From contig JAMWCO010000059.1 of assembly GCA_023818785.1 (NCBI GenBank), forward strand, positions 1 through 8,033: DNA of 8,033 bases, given 5' to 3'. Position numbers and translations under genes: made by a program. Source of the stretch: Candidatus Omnitrophota bacterium (GTDB lineage: Bacteria; Ratteibacteria; UBA8468; B48-G9; JAFGKM01). The notes below the pieces were generated by a model. That model had not been told where the DNA came from and did not search any database. It saw nothing but the letters and a program-made list of their open reading frames with translations. Shown here piece after piece: positions 1 to 6,073 of this stretch; position 1 is the first letter of the stretch; each line of letters begins with the position of its first letter.

Positions 1-477
1 AGAAAAATTCTTGACATAGTGTATTCTCCTTTACCATTAAAAGAGCATGCCTTTCCAACACCTCATCGCAAGAGGGACTATAAGGAATATCCCTTTTATC
101 TTATCACATATAAGAGAATGTATAGAACTCAAACTGATTTTCATGCCTTAAATCCCCTTTTGAACGAGATTTCCCATGATGCTGACACAAATTACTGCTT
201 GATAAATTCAAAAACTGCAGGAAAACTTGGTATTGGCGAAGGAGATAAAATTATTGTTGAAAGTAAAATCGGTAAAGTAGAGGCTATTGCAAAGTTAACA
301 GAAGGAATAAGACCTGAAACAGTTGCTATAAGTTATCATTATGGAAGATTTTCAAGATCTTTCCTATCTAATGCTAAAAAGGGAGTTTTACCAAACTTTA
401 TATTAGAACTTCACCCTGATTTGATATCAGGTGAAAATTCCTTCAATGATACAAAGGTAAAAATTTATAAAGCATAA
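1..477 (+). CDS. C-terminal part of a molybdopterin oxidoreductase catalytic subunit (PsrA/PhsA/TtrA-like), partial at 5' end
   Basis: The frame is open from base 1, so the first GTG or ATG inside it is not the true start; 158 residues are visible before the TAA. The visible part matches the C-terminal cofactor-binding domain (molydop-binding fold) of bis-MGD oxidoreductases. It has a segment of the form NPLLNEI, then a beta-barrel-like stretch (KLGIGEGDKIIVES, IGKVEAIAKLTEGIRPETV), and a tail ending SFNDTKVKIYKA that resembles polysulfide, thiosulfate and tetrathionate reductase large subunits. By family the enzyme would act outside the cytoplasmic membrane and take electrons from the iron-sulfur subunit encoded 13 bases downstream. 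The Mo ligand, N-terminal cluster and any Tat signal lie upstream of the window, so the substrate cannot be assigned. The following TorD-type chaperone and cofactor genes support the molybdoenzyme call. Confidence 0.82.
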   Translation, partial: RKILDIVYSPLPLKEHAFPTPHRKRDYKEYPFYLITYKRMYRTQTDFHALNPLLNEISHDADTNYCLINSKTAGKLGIGEGDKIIVESKIGKVEAIAKLTEGIRPETVAISYHYGRFSRSFLSNAKKGVLPNFILELHPDLISGENSFNDTKVKIYKA

Positions 478-490
478 AGGAGGTTAAGAA

Positions 491-1147
491 ATGGCAAGGT
501 ATGGGCTTGTTATAGATTTAAAAAAATGTTTTGGTTGTAGAAGTTGTGTTGCAGCCTGCAAAATTGAAAATATGGTTCAGAAGGGAAATTACTGGAATTT
601 TGTCATTGAATATGAGGAGGGAACTTATCCCAATGTGAAAAGATTTTTTATACCCATGAACTGTATGCATTGCGATAATCCCCCGTGTATGAAAGCCTGT
701 CCTGAAAAGGCAATCAAAAAAAATGAATACGGGATAGTTCTAATTGATTACGATAAATGCAGGGGGAAAAGATATTGTATTGCTGCCTGTCCTTATGGTG
801 TGATTCATTATATAAATAAGAAAGAAAATTATTTCCCTGATTATGAAACTCCCTATGAAACTTTAAAAGAAAATTTAAGACATCCCCTTCACCGAAAAAA
901 GCCAGGTATTGCAGAAAAATGCACACTGTGCTGGCACAGAATAGAAAAGGCAATTAAGGAGGGCAAAAAACCAGGAAGTGATTATGATTCAACTCCTGCC
1001 TGTGTTCCGGTCTGTCCTGCTGGAGCAAGATATTTTGGCGACCTTGATGACCCTGAAAGTGAAGTTGTTAAACTTATAAAAAAAAGGAATGGCAAAAGAC
1101 TAAAGGAAGAATTTGGAACAAATCCCAAGGTTTATTATTTATTTTAA
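491..1147 (+). CDS. Four-cluster ferredoxin-type electron transfer subunit of the molybdoenzyme (PsrB/TtrB/DmsB-like)
   Basis: This 218-residue protein should carry electrons between a membrane or cytochrome partner and the catalytic subunit encoded just upstream. Four cysteine groups are visible: C13-C16-C19-C23; C58-C61-C66-C70; C90-x5-C96-C100; and C144-C147 paired with C171-C175. The third group reads CRGKRYC, so Lys93 (codon 767-769) stands where the second cysteine of a normal CxxCxxC motif would be. In NarH a Trp at the equivalent place gives a [3Fe-4S] centre, so that cluster may be [3Fe-4S] here (inference). No signal peptide is visible, as usual for a subunit exported together with its Tat-bearing partner. 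A strong AAAGGAGG sits just before the ATG. Length is normal for the family. The exact subfamily (polysulfide, thiosulfate, tetrathionate or other) is not decided. Confidence 0.9.
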   Translation: MARYGLVIDLKKCFGCRSCVAACKIENMVQKGNYWNFVIEYEEGTYPNVKRFFIPMNCMHCDNPPCMKACPEKAIKKNEYGIVLIDYDKCRGKRYCIAACPYGVIHYINKKENYFPDYETPYETLKENLRHPLHRKKPGIAEKCTLCWHRIEKAIKEGKKPGSDYDSTPACVPVCPAGARYFGDLDDPESEVVKLIKKRNGKRLKEEFGTNPKVYYLF

Positions 1148-1158
1148 AAGGAGGGACT

Positions 1159-1515
1159 ATGAAAAAAGTTTTATTTTTTCTTTTTATAGGTCTTATCTTA
1201 ATTTCTGGTTCTAAAGAAAAATTTAAACCCTTTAACAAGAAGGAAATAGAGAAAATAGCAAGGGAAATAAAGGAAGGTAAAATTGATGCTGGAGAAGAAA
1301 GGGGAATGGAACCCGGCGAGAGGTGGCATAACATCCACTTTCAAATTTTAAAAATTGAATGCTCCTATTGTCATAAAGAAAAATACCCTGAAAATTACCT
1401 TTACCAGAGAAAGTATAAACTCCCTGAAAGAGATGCTCCGGGAGTTGTAATGAGGGAATTATGTATTGATTGCCATTCGGAAAAAGGTCCTGCCATAACA
1501 AAGTTATATAAATGA
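1159..1515 (+). CDS. Small exported diheme cytochrome c
   Basis: The 118-residue product starts with a clear Sec signal peptide: MKK followed by a hydrophobic run to about residue 15, with possible cleavage near Ser18. It contains two heme c attachment motifs, CSYCH (68-72) and CIDCH (102-106). The protein has exactly four histidines: the two in the motifs plus His57 and His60 just upstream of the first motif. This suits bis-histidine coordination of both hemes. A stretch of charged residues (19-55) separates the signal from the heme region. The gene has a strong AAAGGAGGG ribosome site, begins 11 bases after the ferredoxin subunit and overlaps the chaperone gene by 4 bases. It is therefore probably the periplasmic electron partner of the reductase (inference). 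I do not recognise a named family beyond multiheme c-type cytochromes. Confidence 0.85.
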   Translation: MKKVLFFLFIGLILISGSKEKFKPFNKKEIEKIAREIKEGKIDAGEERGMEPGERWHNIHFQILKIECSYCHKEKYPENYLYQRKYKLPERDAPGVVMRELCIDCHSEKGPAITKLYK

Positions 1516-2177
1516 TTGATGAAAAGGAATTAAAGAAGGAGGCAGAATCAAGAAGTAAATCATTTTTATTTTTCTCCCATTTTTACTTGAAAAGACCAGA
1601 CCTTGAATTATTAAGAAAGATTAAAAGAGAGGAATTCAGGAATTATCTAAGAAAATTGTCTTTATATTTTGAAAAATTTTATGAACATACAGAAAGGTAT
1701 AGTGATGAGAAAATTCTGGATGAGTTATGTGTAGATTTTACTAAACTCATGCGCGGTATAAAAAGAACTTACTCCTTACCTCCTCCCTATGAATCGGTCT
1801 GGAGAGGTGAAAATATACTTATGGGAAATTTTTGTAAGGAGGTGTTAAATTTTTATTTAAATTCAGGAATAAATATTATAGTGGAAGATGAACTCCCTGA
1901 CCATATTGGGATAGAACTCAAATTTCTATCCTTACTTTCCTTTCATGAAAAAAATGCATGGGAAAGTTCTTCTTTGAATGAGGCTAAAAGGTTTCTTAAA
2001 CTTCAAAAGGAATTTTTAGAAAAACATATTTTAACCTGGGCTTTTTACTTCTTAGAAGAAGTTTTTCAAAAAGCAGAAACTTACTTTTATAAAGGTCTTT
2101 CCCTTTTAACAAAATCTTTACTTTCGGAAACAAAAGAAAGGATTGATGAACTTTTAATTAATTTAAAGGATGGATGA
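1512..2177 (+). CDS. TorD/DmsD-family molybdoenzyme maturation chaperone
   Basis: This cytoplasmic, probably all-helical protein of 221 residues has the landmarks of the TorD family. A PPPYESVWRGE segment lies near residues 90-100, followed by ELPDHIGIELKFLSLL, the conserved D-H-x-x-x-E-L pattern, and then EFLEKHILTWA toward the C-terminus. Family members bind the twin-arginine signal of a specific molybdoenzyme and hold the apo-enzyme ready for cofactor loading before Tat export. The likely client is the catalytic subunit whose end opens the window. The ATG overlaps the cytochrome stop codon as ATGA with no clear Shine-Dalgarno sequence, so translation is probably coupled. The next gene, mobA, makes the final form of the cofactor, and starts 8 bases inside this one. 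Confidence 0.88.
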   Translation: MIDEKELKKEAESRSKSFLFFSHFYLKRPDLELLRKIKREEFRNYLRKLSLYFEKFYEHTERYSDEKILDELCVDFTKLMRGIKRTYSLPPPYESVWRGENILMGNFCKEVLNFYLNSGINIIVEDELPDHIGIELKFLSLLSFHEKNAWESSSLNEAKRFLKLQKEFLEKHILTWAFYFLEEVFQKAETYFYKGLSLLTKSLLSETKERIDELLINLKDG

Positions 2178-2784
2178 AATTGTAAAGGTTTGTGTCCTTG
2201 CAGGTGGAAAATCAGAAAGATTCGGGACTGATAAAAGATTTTTCAAAATTGAAGGTAAATTTATGATAGAAATAATTGTTTCTAAATTGAAAAATTTTTT
2301 TGATGAAATTTTTATTCTCTGTGATGATAAGAAAATTATGGAAAAAAAGTTAGGAATTCTAATAAATAATTTGAATTTAAAGTTAATGGAGGATAAAATT
2401 AAGTATATGGGACCACTTTATGCAATTTATAATTTTTTTAATGAAGTAAATTATAAAAATGTTTTGTTTTTTCCTGTGGATATGCCCTTTATTCCTGTTG
2501 AGTTTATAAAATTCTTTTTAAATCTTATTGAAAAGTTTAATTTTGAAAAAATCATTTTAATTTCAGAGGATAGACCTTTGCCTATTTTTTTAAGTTTTAA
2601 TTTTAAAGAAGAGCTTGGTGATTATCTAAAAAATTGTAATTCTATAAAGGGTTTTATAAGAAAGTTAAAATTAAAAAATGAATATAGAATTTATTTTGTA
2701 AAGGAAGAAGAACTTAGGATTTTTGGTGATTATAATTTTTATCTTAAAAATATAAATAAAAGGGAAGATCTTTATGGTTCTTAA
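2170..2784 (+). CDS. mobA: Molybdenum cofactor guanylyltransferase MobA
   Basis: MobA transfers GMP from GTP to Mo-molybdopterin, giving the guanine dinucleotide cofactor used by DMSO-reductase family enzymes. The N-terminal nucleotide-binding signature LAGGKSERFGTDK is at residues 10-22. MGPLYAIYN follows near 80-88, and VDMPF near 103-107 supplies the metal-binding Asp104 typical of this nucleotidyltransferase fold. Length (204 residues) is normal. The protein is very rich in Phe, Lys, Ile and Asn, and sampled lines of the gene are only about 18-23% GC, lower than the reductase genes before it. The start overlaps torD by 8 bases. AAGG lies immediately before the ATG, too close for a normal ribosome site, so reinitiation after torD is likely. 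Its presence fits a bis-MGD reductase next door. Confidence 0.93.
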   Translation: MDEIVKVCVLAGGKSERFGTDKRFFKIEGKFMIEIIVSKLKNFFDEIFILCDDKKIMEKKLGILINNLNLKLMEDKIKYMGPLYAIYNFFNEVNYKNVLFFPVDMPFIPVEFIKFFLNLIEKFNFEKIILISEDRPLPIFLSFNFKEELGDYLKNCNSIKGFIRKLKLKNEYRIYFVKEEELRIFGDYNFYLKNINKREDLYGS

Positions 2785-3772
2785 AGATAGTTTTGGAAGG
2801 GAAATTGATTACATAAGGATTTCTTTAACAGACAGGTGTAATTTGAGATGTTTTTATTGTATGCCAGAGGAAGGTGTAAAACTTTTTAAAAGGGAGGAGA
2901 TACTTTCCCTTGAGGAAATAGAATTTTTAATAAATTTTTTTTATAAGTATTTTTCAATAAAAAAAATAAGGTTTACAGGAGGGGAGCCGCTTTTAAGGAG
3001 AGGATTTGAAAATTTAGTTATTGAAATTAAAAAAAATATACCTGAAATTGATATAAATATAACAACAAATGGAATTTTAATTAAAGAGAAAGTTAATTTT
3101 TTAAAGGAATACGGTATAAAGGTTAATTTAAGTCTTGACACTTTAAACAGGGAAAAATTTAAAAAGATAACAGGATTTGATTTTCTTGATGAAATAATTG
3201 AAGGTATTGATTTATGTATTAAGTTAAAAGTTCCTTTAAAGATAAATACTGTGATGTTAAAGGGAATAAACGATGAGGAAATTTTTGATTTAATAGAATT
3301 TTCAAGGGAAAAAGAGTTAATTGTAAGATTTATAGAGTATATGCCCCTTTCAGGCAATGATAACTGGAAAAAATTTTTTATTTCTAAAAAAGAAATTATG
3401 GAAAAAATTAAGGAGAAATATAACATTTTTTATCAAGAAAAAGAAAAAATTGCTGAAAATTATATTCTTTATGATGATAAAAAATTCGTGACAAAAGTAG
3501 GATTTATATCCACAATAACAGAGCCTTTCTGTGATTTCTGTTCAAGACTTAGAATAACTTCTGATGGTAAGATAGTTTTATGTTTATTTGATAAAACAGG
3601 TTATGATTTGAAAGAATTTCTGAGACCAAGGATAAGGGAAAAAAAGCTTTTTGATTTTATTTTAAAAACTGTAAAATTAAAACCAGAAGGTTTTGTAGCC
3701 CTTAAGAAAACCTTTTTTGATAAAGGTGAAAATGTAGAGAGTTTTTTTGTTATGAGAAAAATTGGAGGTTAA
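2774..3772 (+). CDS. moaA: GTP 3',8-cyclase MoaA (radical SAM)
   Basis: MoaA catalyses the first step of molybdenum cofactor synthesis, the radical SAM-dependent rearrangement of GTP to 3',8-cyclo-7,8-dihydro-GTP. The radical SAM cluster motif is C22-x3-C26-x2-C29 (CNLRCFYC), followed by the FTGGEPLLRRG SAM-binding segment. The family-specific C-terminal cluster is C253-x2-C256-x13-C270. The protein ends in Gly-Gly, the double-glycine tail needed for GTP cyclisation in characterised MoaA. Its length of 332 residues is normal, so the gene looks intact and active. The ATG lies 11 bases inside mobA, with GGGA a few bases upstream as a modest ribosome site. The MoaC domain that completes this step is encoded three genes downstream. 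Confidence 0.97.
   Translation: MVLKDSFGREIDYIRISLTDRCNLRCFYCMPEEGVKLFKREEILSLEEIEFLINFFYKYFSIKKIRFTGGEPLLRRGFENLVIEIKKNIPEIDINITTNGILIKEKVNFLKEYGIKVNLSLDTLNREKFKKITGFDFLDEIIEGIDLCIKLKVPLKINTVMLKGINDEEIFDLIEFSREKELIVRFIEYMPLSGNDNWKKFFISKKEIMEKIKEKYNIFYQEKEKIAENYILYDDKKFVTKVGFISTITEPFCDFCSRLRITSDGKIVLCLFDKTGYDLKEFLRPRIREKKLFDFILKTVKLKPEGFVALKKTFFDKGENVESFFVMRKIGG
3764..3768 (+). promoter_or_regulatory. Ribosome binding site that fixes the moaD start
   Basis: GGAGG at these positions is five bases from ATG 3774 and lies inside the last codons of moaA. An in-frame TTG at 3762 would overlap this site and could not use it, so the ATG is the better start. Confidence 0.75.
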
Positions 3773-3773
3773 A

Positions 3774-4001
3774 ATGAAGGTTTTATTTTTTGGAAAATTA
3801 AAGGAAATAACAAAAAAAAGTGAAATGGAGATAAAAGGTATAAAAGACCTATCTGAACTAAAAAGTTTTCTTTATAAAAAATTTCCAGAAATTGAAAGGG
3901 AAATTTTTTTTATTGCTGTGAATCAAAAAATCTGTGATGGAGACACGGATTTGAAGGAAGAAGATGAGATTGCTTTTTTACCACCAATATCAGGCGGATG
4001 A
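3774..4001 (+). CDS. moaD: Molybdopterin synthase small subunit MoaD
   Basis: MoaD is the ubiquitin-like sulfur carrier of molybdopterin synthase. Its C-terminal glycine is adenylated and converted to a thiocarboxylate, which donates sulfur to make the dithiolene. The 75-residue product begins MKVLFFGKLKE and ends in PPISGG. This matches the family's beta-grasp start and its obligatory Gly-Gly tail. A longer reading from TTG 3762 adds four residues (MEVK), but that would place the GGAGG inside the coding start, so ATG 3774 is preferred. It begins one base after the moaA stop and overlaps moaE by 4 bases (ATGA), keeping the two synthase subunits coupled. The activating enzyme MoeB is not in the window. 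Confidence 0.93.
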   Translation: MKVLFFGKLKEITKKSEMEIKGIKDLSELKSFLYKKFPEIEREIFFIAVNQKICDGDTDLKEEDEIAFLPPISGG

Positions 4002-4429
4002 GGTATTTAACTTATAAAAAAATATCAGATAAATTAATTAAAGAAACTGTTAAAAAAAATAATGATAAAAATACGGGTTCTCTTATAATTTTTAAAGGTC
4101 TTGTGAGAAAGGATTTTATTGATAAAAAAGTTTTTGTTAAGGAAATTTTTTATGAAAGTTATAAAAAGATGGCTGAGAAAAAGATAGAAGAAATAGTAGA
4201 AGATGCTATGAAAAAATTTGATGTAAAGGAAATAATTGTAAAACATAGAATAGGGAGGGTTAAACCTGGGGAGGTTGCCTTTTTAGTTATTGTTTTATCT
4301 TCTCACAGGAAGGAAGGTTTTTTGGCAATTCAGTTTGTTATTGATGAAATAAAAAGTAAGGTTCCAATATGGAAAAAGGAGATTTTAAGTAATAATAAAT
4401 ACAGGTGGAAGGAGGAAAAATATGTTTGA
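3998..4429 (+). CDS. moaE: Molybdopterin synthase catalytic subunit MoaE
   Basis: MoaE converts cyclic pyranopterin monophosphate to molybdopterin using sulfur carried by MoaD. The 143-residue protein shows the family's landmarks in order. GSLIIFKGLVRKD lies at 27-39 (with Arg37), YESYKKMAEKK at 52-62, and HRIGRVKPGE at 83-92. SSHRKEGF lies at 101-108, and the active-site region IKSKVPIWKKE at 118-128. Lys119 and Lys126 fall at the same positions as the two catalytic lysines of the E. coli enzyme. The start codon overlaps the moaD stop as ATGA with only a weak ribosome site, so translation likely depends on moaD. The gene overlaps the next one by 8 bases. Confidence 0.96.
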   Translation: MRYLTYKKISDKLIKETVKKNNDKNTGSLIIFKGLVRKDFIDKKVFVKEIFYESYKKMAEKKIEEIVEDAMKKFDVKEIIVKHRIGRVKPGEVAFLVIVLSSHRKEGFLAIQFVIDEIKSKVPIWKKEILSNNKYRWKEEKYV

Positions 4430-5333
4430 TATAACTGATAAAATTAAAACTTTAAGAGTCTCAAAGGCAAGGGCAGTGATAGAGGTGGATGAAGATTTAA
4501 TTAAGAAAATTGAGAGAAGGGAAATTGAAAAGGGGGATATTTTTGAAATTTCAAGGGCTGTTGCATGTCAATCAGCAAAAAAGACTTCTGAAATTTTCCC
4601 CTTCTGTCACAATATACCTATTGAATGGGTCTTTTTTGAACATAAGATTGATGGAAAAAATATGATAATTGAAGTTACTGTTAAAACAATTTCAAGAACA
4701 GGTTGTGAAATGGAGGCACTTTTTTCTGTTTCCTGTGCTGCATTAAATATTTATGATATGTTAAAGCCTTATAGTAAAAATATAGAAATTAAGGAGATAA
4801 AACTGGTTGAGAAAAAAGGAGGTAAATCAGATTTTATAGAAGAACTTCCTACTCCTTTTAAAGCAGGTGTCCTTGTTGTATCCGATTCTGTTTATGCTGG
4901 TAAAAAGGAGGATAAATCAGGCAAAATTATTGTTAAGATTTTAAAGGAGTGTGGTGTAGAAAATATTGAATATAAAATTGTTCCAGATGAAAAGGAGATG
5001 ATAGAAAGGGAGGTTAAAAATTGGATTGATGAGGAGTTTAATCTTGTTATCACAACTGGTGGAACAGGTCTTTCACCAAGGGATGTAACACCTGAGGCTA
5101 TAAGACCTTTAATAGAAAAGGAAATTCCAGCAATAATGGAGGCTTCAAGGGTTTATGGTTATGAAAGAACACCTTATTCAATGCTATCAAGGGGAATATC
5201 AGGTGTTAGTGGTAAAACCTTGATTATCACTTTACCGGGTTCATCAAAGGGTTCCTATGAATCAATGAGGGCAATTTTCCCTTATGTTTTTCATATTTAT
5301 AAAATGATGGAAGGAAGGGGACACGAAAAATGA
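4422..5333 (+). CDS. moaCB: Fused MoaC - MogA/MoaB molybdenum cofactor protein
   Basis: One 303-residue reading frame holds two whole enzymes. Residues 1 to about 140 are MoaC (cyclic pyranopterin monophosphate synthase). They show EKGDI (Lys37, matching E. coli Lys51), PFCHN (Cys62-His63), RTGCEMEAL (92-100), YDMLK (Asp112, Lys115) and a KKGGKSDF close. A short linker (ELPTPF) leads into a MogA/MoaB domain (about 147-303), which adenylylates molybdopterin before metal insertion. It shows VVSDSVYAG (152-160), TTGGTGLSPRDVTPEA (211-226) and LPGSSKGSYES (about 271-281). Both halves look complete. Such MoaC/MoaB fusions are known in databases. A strong GGAGG (4411-4415) lies six bases before the ATG, inside the end of moaE. 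The stop overlaps the permease start by 4 bases. Confidence 0.95.
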   Translation: MFDITDKIKTLRVSKARAVIEVDEDLIKKIERREIEKGDIFEISRAVACQSAKKTSEIFPFCHNIPIEWVFFEHKIDGKNMIIEVTVKTISRTGCEMEALFSVSCAALNIYDMLKPYSKNIEIKEIKLVEKKGGKSDFIEELPTPFKAGVLVVSDSVYAGKKEDKSGKIIVKILKECGVENIEYKIVPDEKEMIEREVKNWIDEEFNLVITTGGTGLSPRDVTPEAIRPLIEKEIPAIMEASRVYGYERTPYSMLSRGISGVSGKTLIITLPGSSKGSYESMRAIFPYVFHIYKMMEGRGHEK

Positions 5334-6073
5334 ATTTTTTCAGCCCCTTTGTTTATTTTCTTTTTTTTCTTTTTGCTTTAATATACTCCTCAGTTGGTCT
5401 TGGTGGAGGTTCTGCCTATGTTGCTCTTATGAGTTTTTCTGGTGTTCCCCATAAATTTTTGCCTTCAACTTCCCTTTTTTTAAATGTACTCACTTCTTTT
5501 ATAGCCTTTTCAAATTACAGGGTTCATATTGACTTTAAAAACCGCTTTAAATTTTTAACTTTACTTTATTTACTTTCCCTTTCAGGTGTTTACATAGGCA
5601 CAAAAATAAAAGTTGAAAGGGAATTATTTATGAGAATTCTTGGTTTTGTCCTGATTTTATTATCAGTAATTTCAATTTTTGAGAATTTTATAAAGAAATT
5701 AAAGTTCAGAATAAAAATTTCAATTGTCCCATTTTTTGGGTTTGTTGCTGGAATAATAGCAGGTCTTTTAGGGATAGGTGGCGGAATTTTAGTTTCCTCT
5801 GTTTTAATTTTTTCCGGGACCCCAGAAAAAGAAATACCCGGGATACTTTCCATTTTTGTTTTGATTAATTCCTTTTTTGGTTTTATTTTTCACTTTATAA
5901 GGGGTAATGTTGATTTCAGTTTAATTTTGCCCCTTACTTTTTTTGTTATTACAGGCTCAATTTTAGGTTCTTTTTTAGGTTCTTATAAATTAAAACCAAT
6001 TTATGTTAAAAAAATTTTAAACCTTATAATTTTATCCTTTGGAGTGAAAATACTATGGGAAAGCATCTTATAA
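5330..6073 (+). CDS. TauE/SafE (TSUP) family membrane permease
   Basis: This 247-residue integral membrane protein has roughly seven or eight hydrophobic segments and the internal repeat typical of the TauE/SafE family. A glycine-rich GLGGG (23-27) in the first half is echoed by GIGGG (148-152) in the second, each followed by a small-residue helix and a GVP or GTP turn. Family members move sulfite, sulfonates, thiosulfate or other small anions across the cytoplasmic membrane. The gene sits between moaCB and moeA, with a 4-base overlap on the left and 19 bases on the right, so it is co-translated with cofactor synthesis. Candidate cargoes are molybdate or tungstate for MoeA, or a sulfur oxyanion linked to the upstream reductase; neither can be decided from sequence. 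GGAAGGGG upstream may act as its ribosome site. Confidence 0.88.
   Translation: MNFFSPFVYFLFFLFALIYSSVGLGGGSAYVALMSFSGVPHKFLPSTSLFLNVLTSFIAFSNYRVHIDFKNRFKFLTLLYLLSLSGVYIGTKIKVERELFMRILGFVLILLSVISIFENFIKKLKFRIKISIVPFFGFVAGIIAGLLGIGGGILVSSVLIFSGTPEKEIPGILSIFVLINSFFGFIFHFIRGNVDFSLILPLTFFVITGSILGSFLGSYKLKPIYVKKILNLIILSFGVKILWESIL

Noticed and set aside
11..16. TTGACA near the window start as a -35 box
   Set aside because: It lies inside the open frame of the catalytic subunit (Leu-Asp codons), and no -10 box follows at proper spacing.
2941..3426. Long minus-strand open frame opposite moaA, and other antisense frames
   Set aside because: They lie opposite well-recognised genes, their hydrophobic, Ser/Phe-rich translations fit antisense reading of Lys/Glu-rich genes, and they match no family I know.
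3762..3773. TTG at 3762 as the moaD start
   Set aside because: It overlaps the GGAGG that is correctly placed for ATG 3774, and the family start fits MKVLFFGK.
5964..5990. Short direct repeat TTAGGTTCTT
   Set aside because: It encodes a repeated Leu-Gly-Ser in a membrane helix of the permease. Two copies only, explained by coding.
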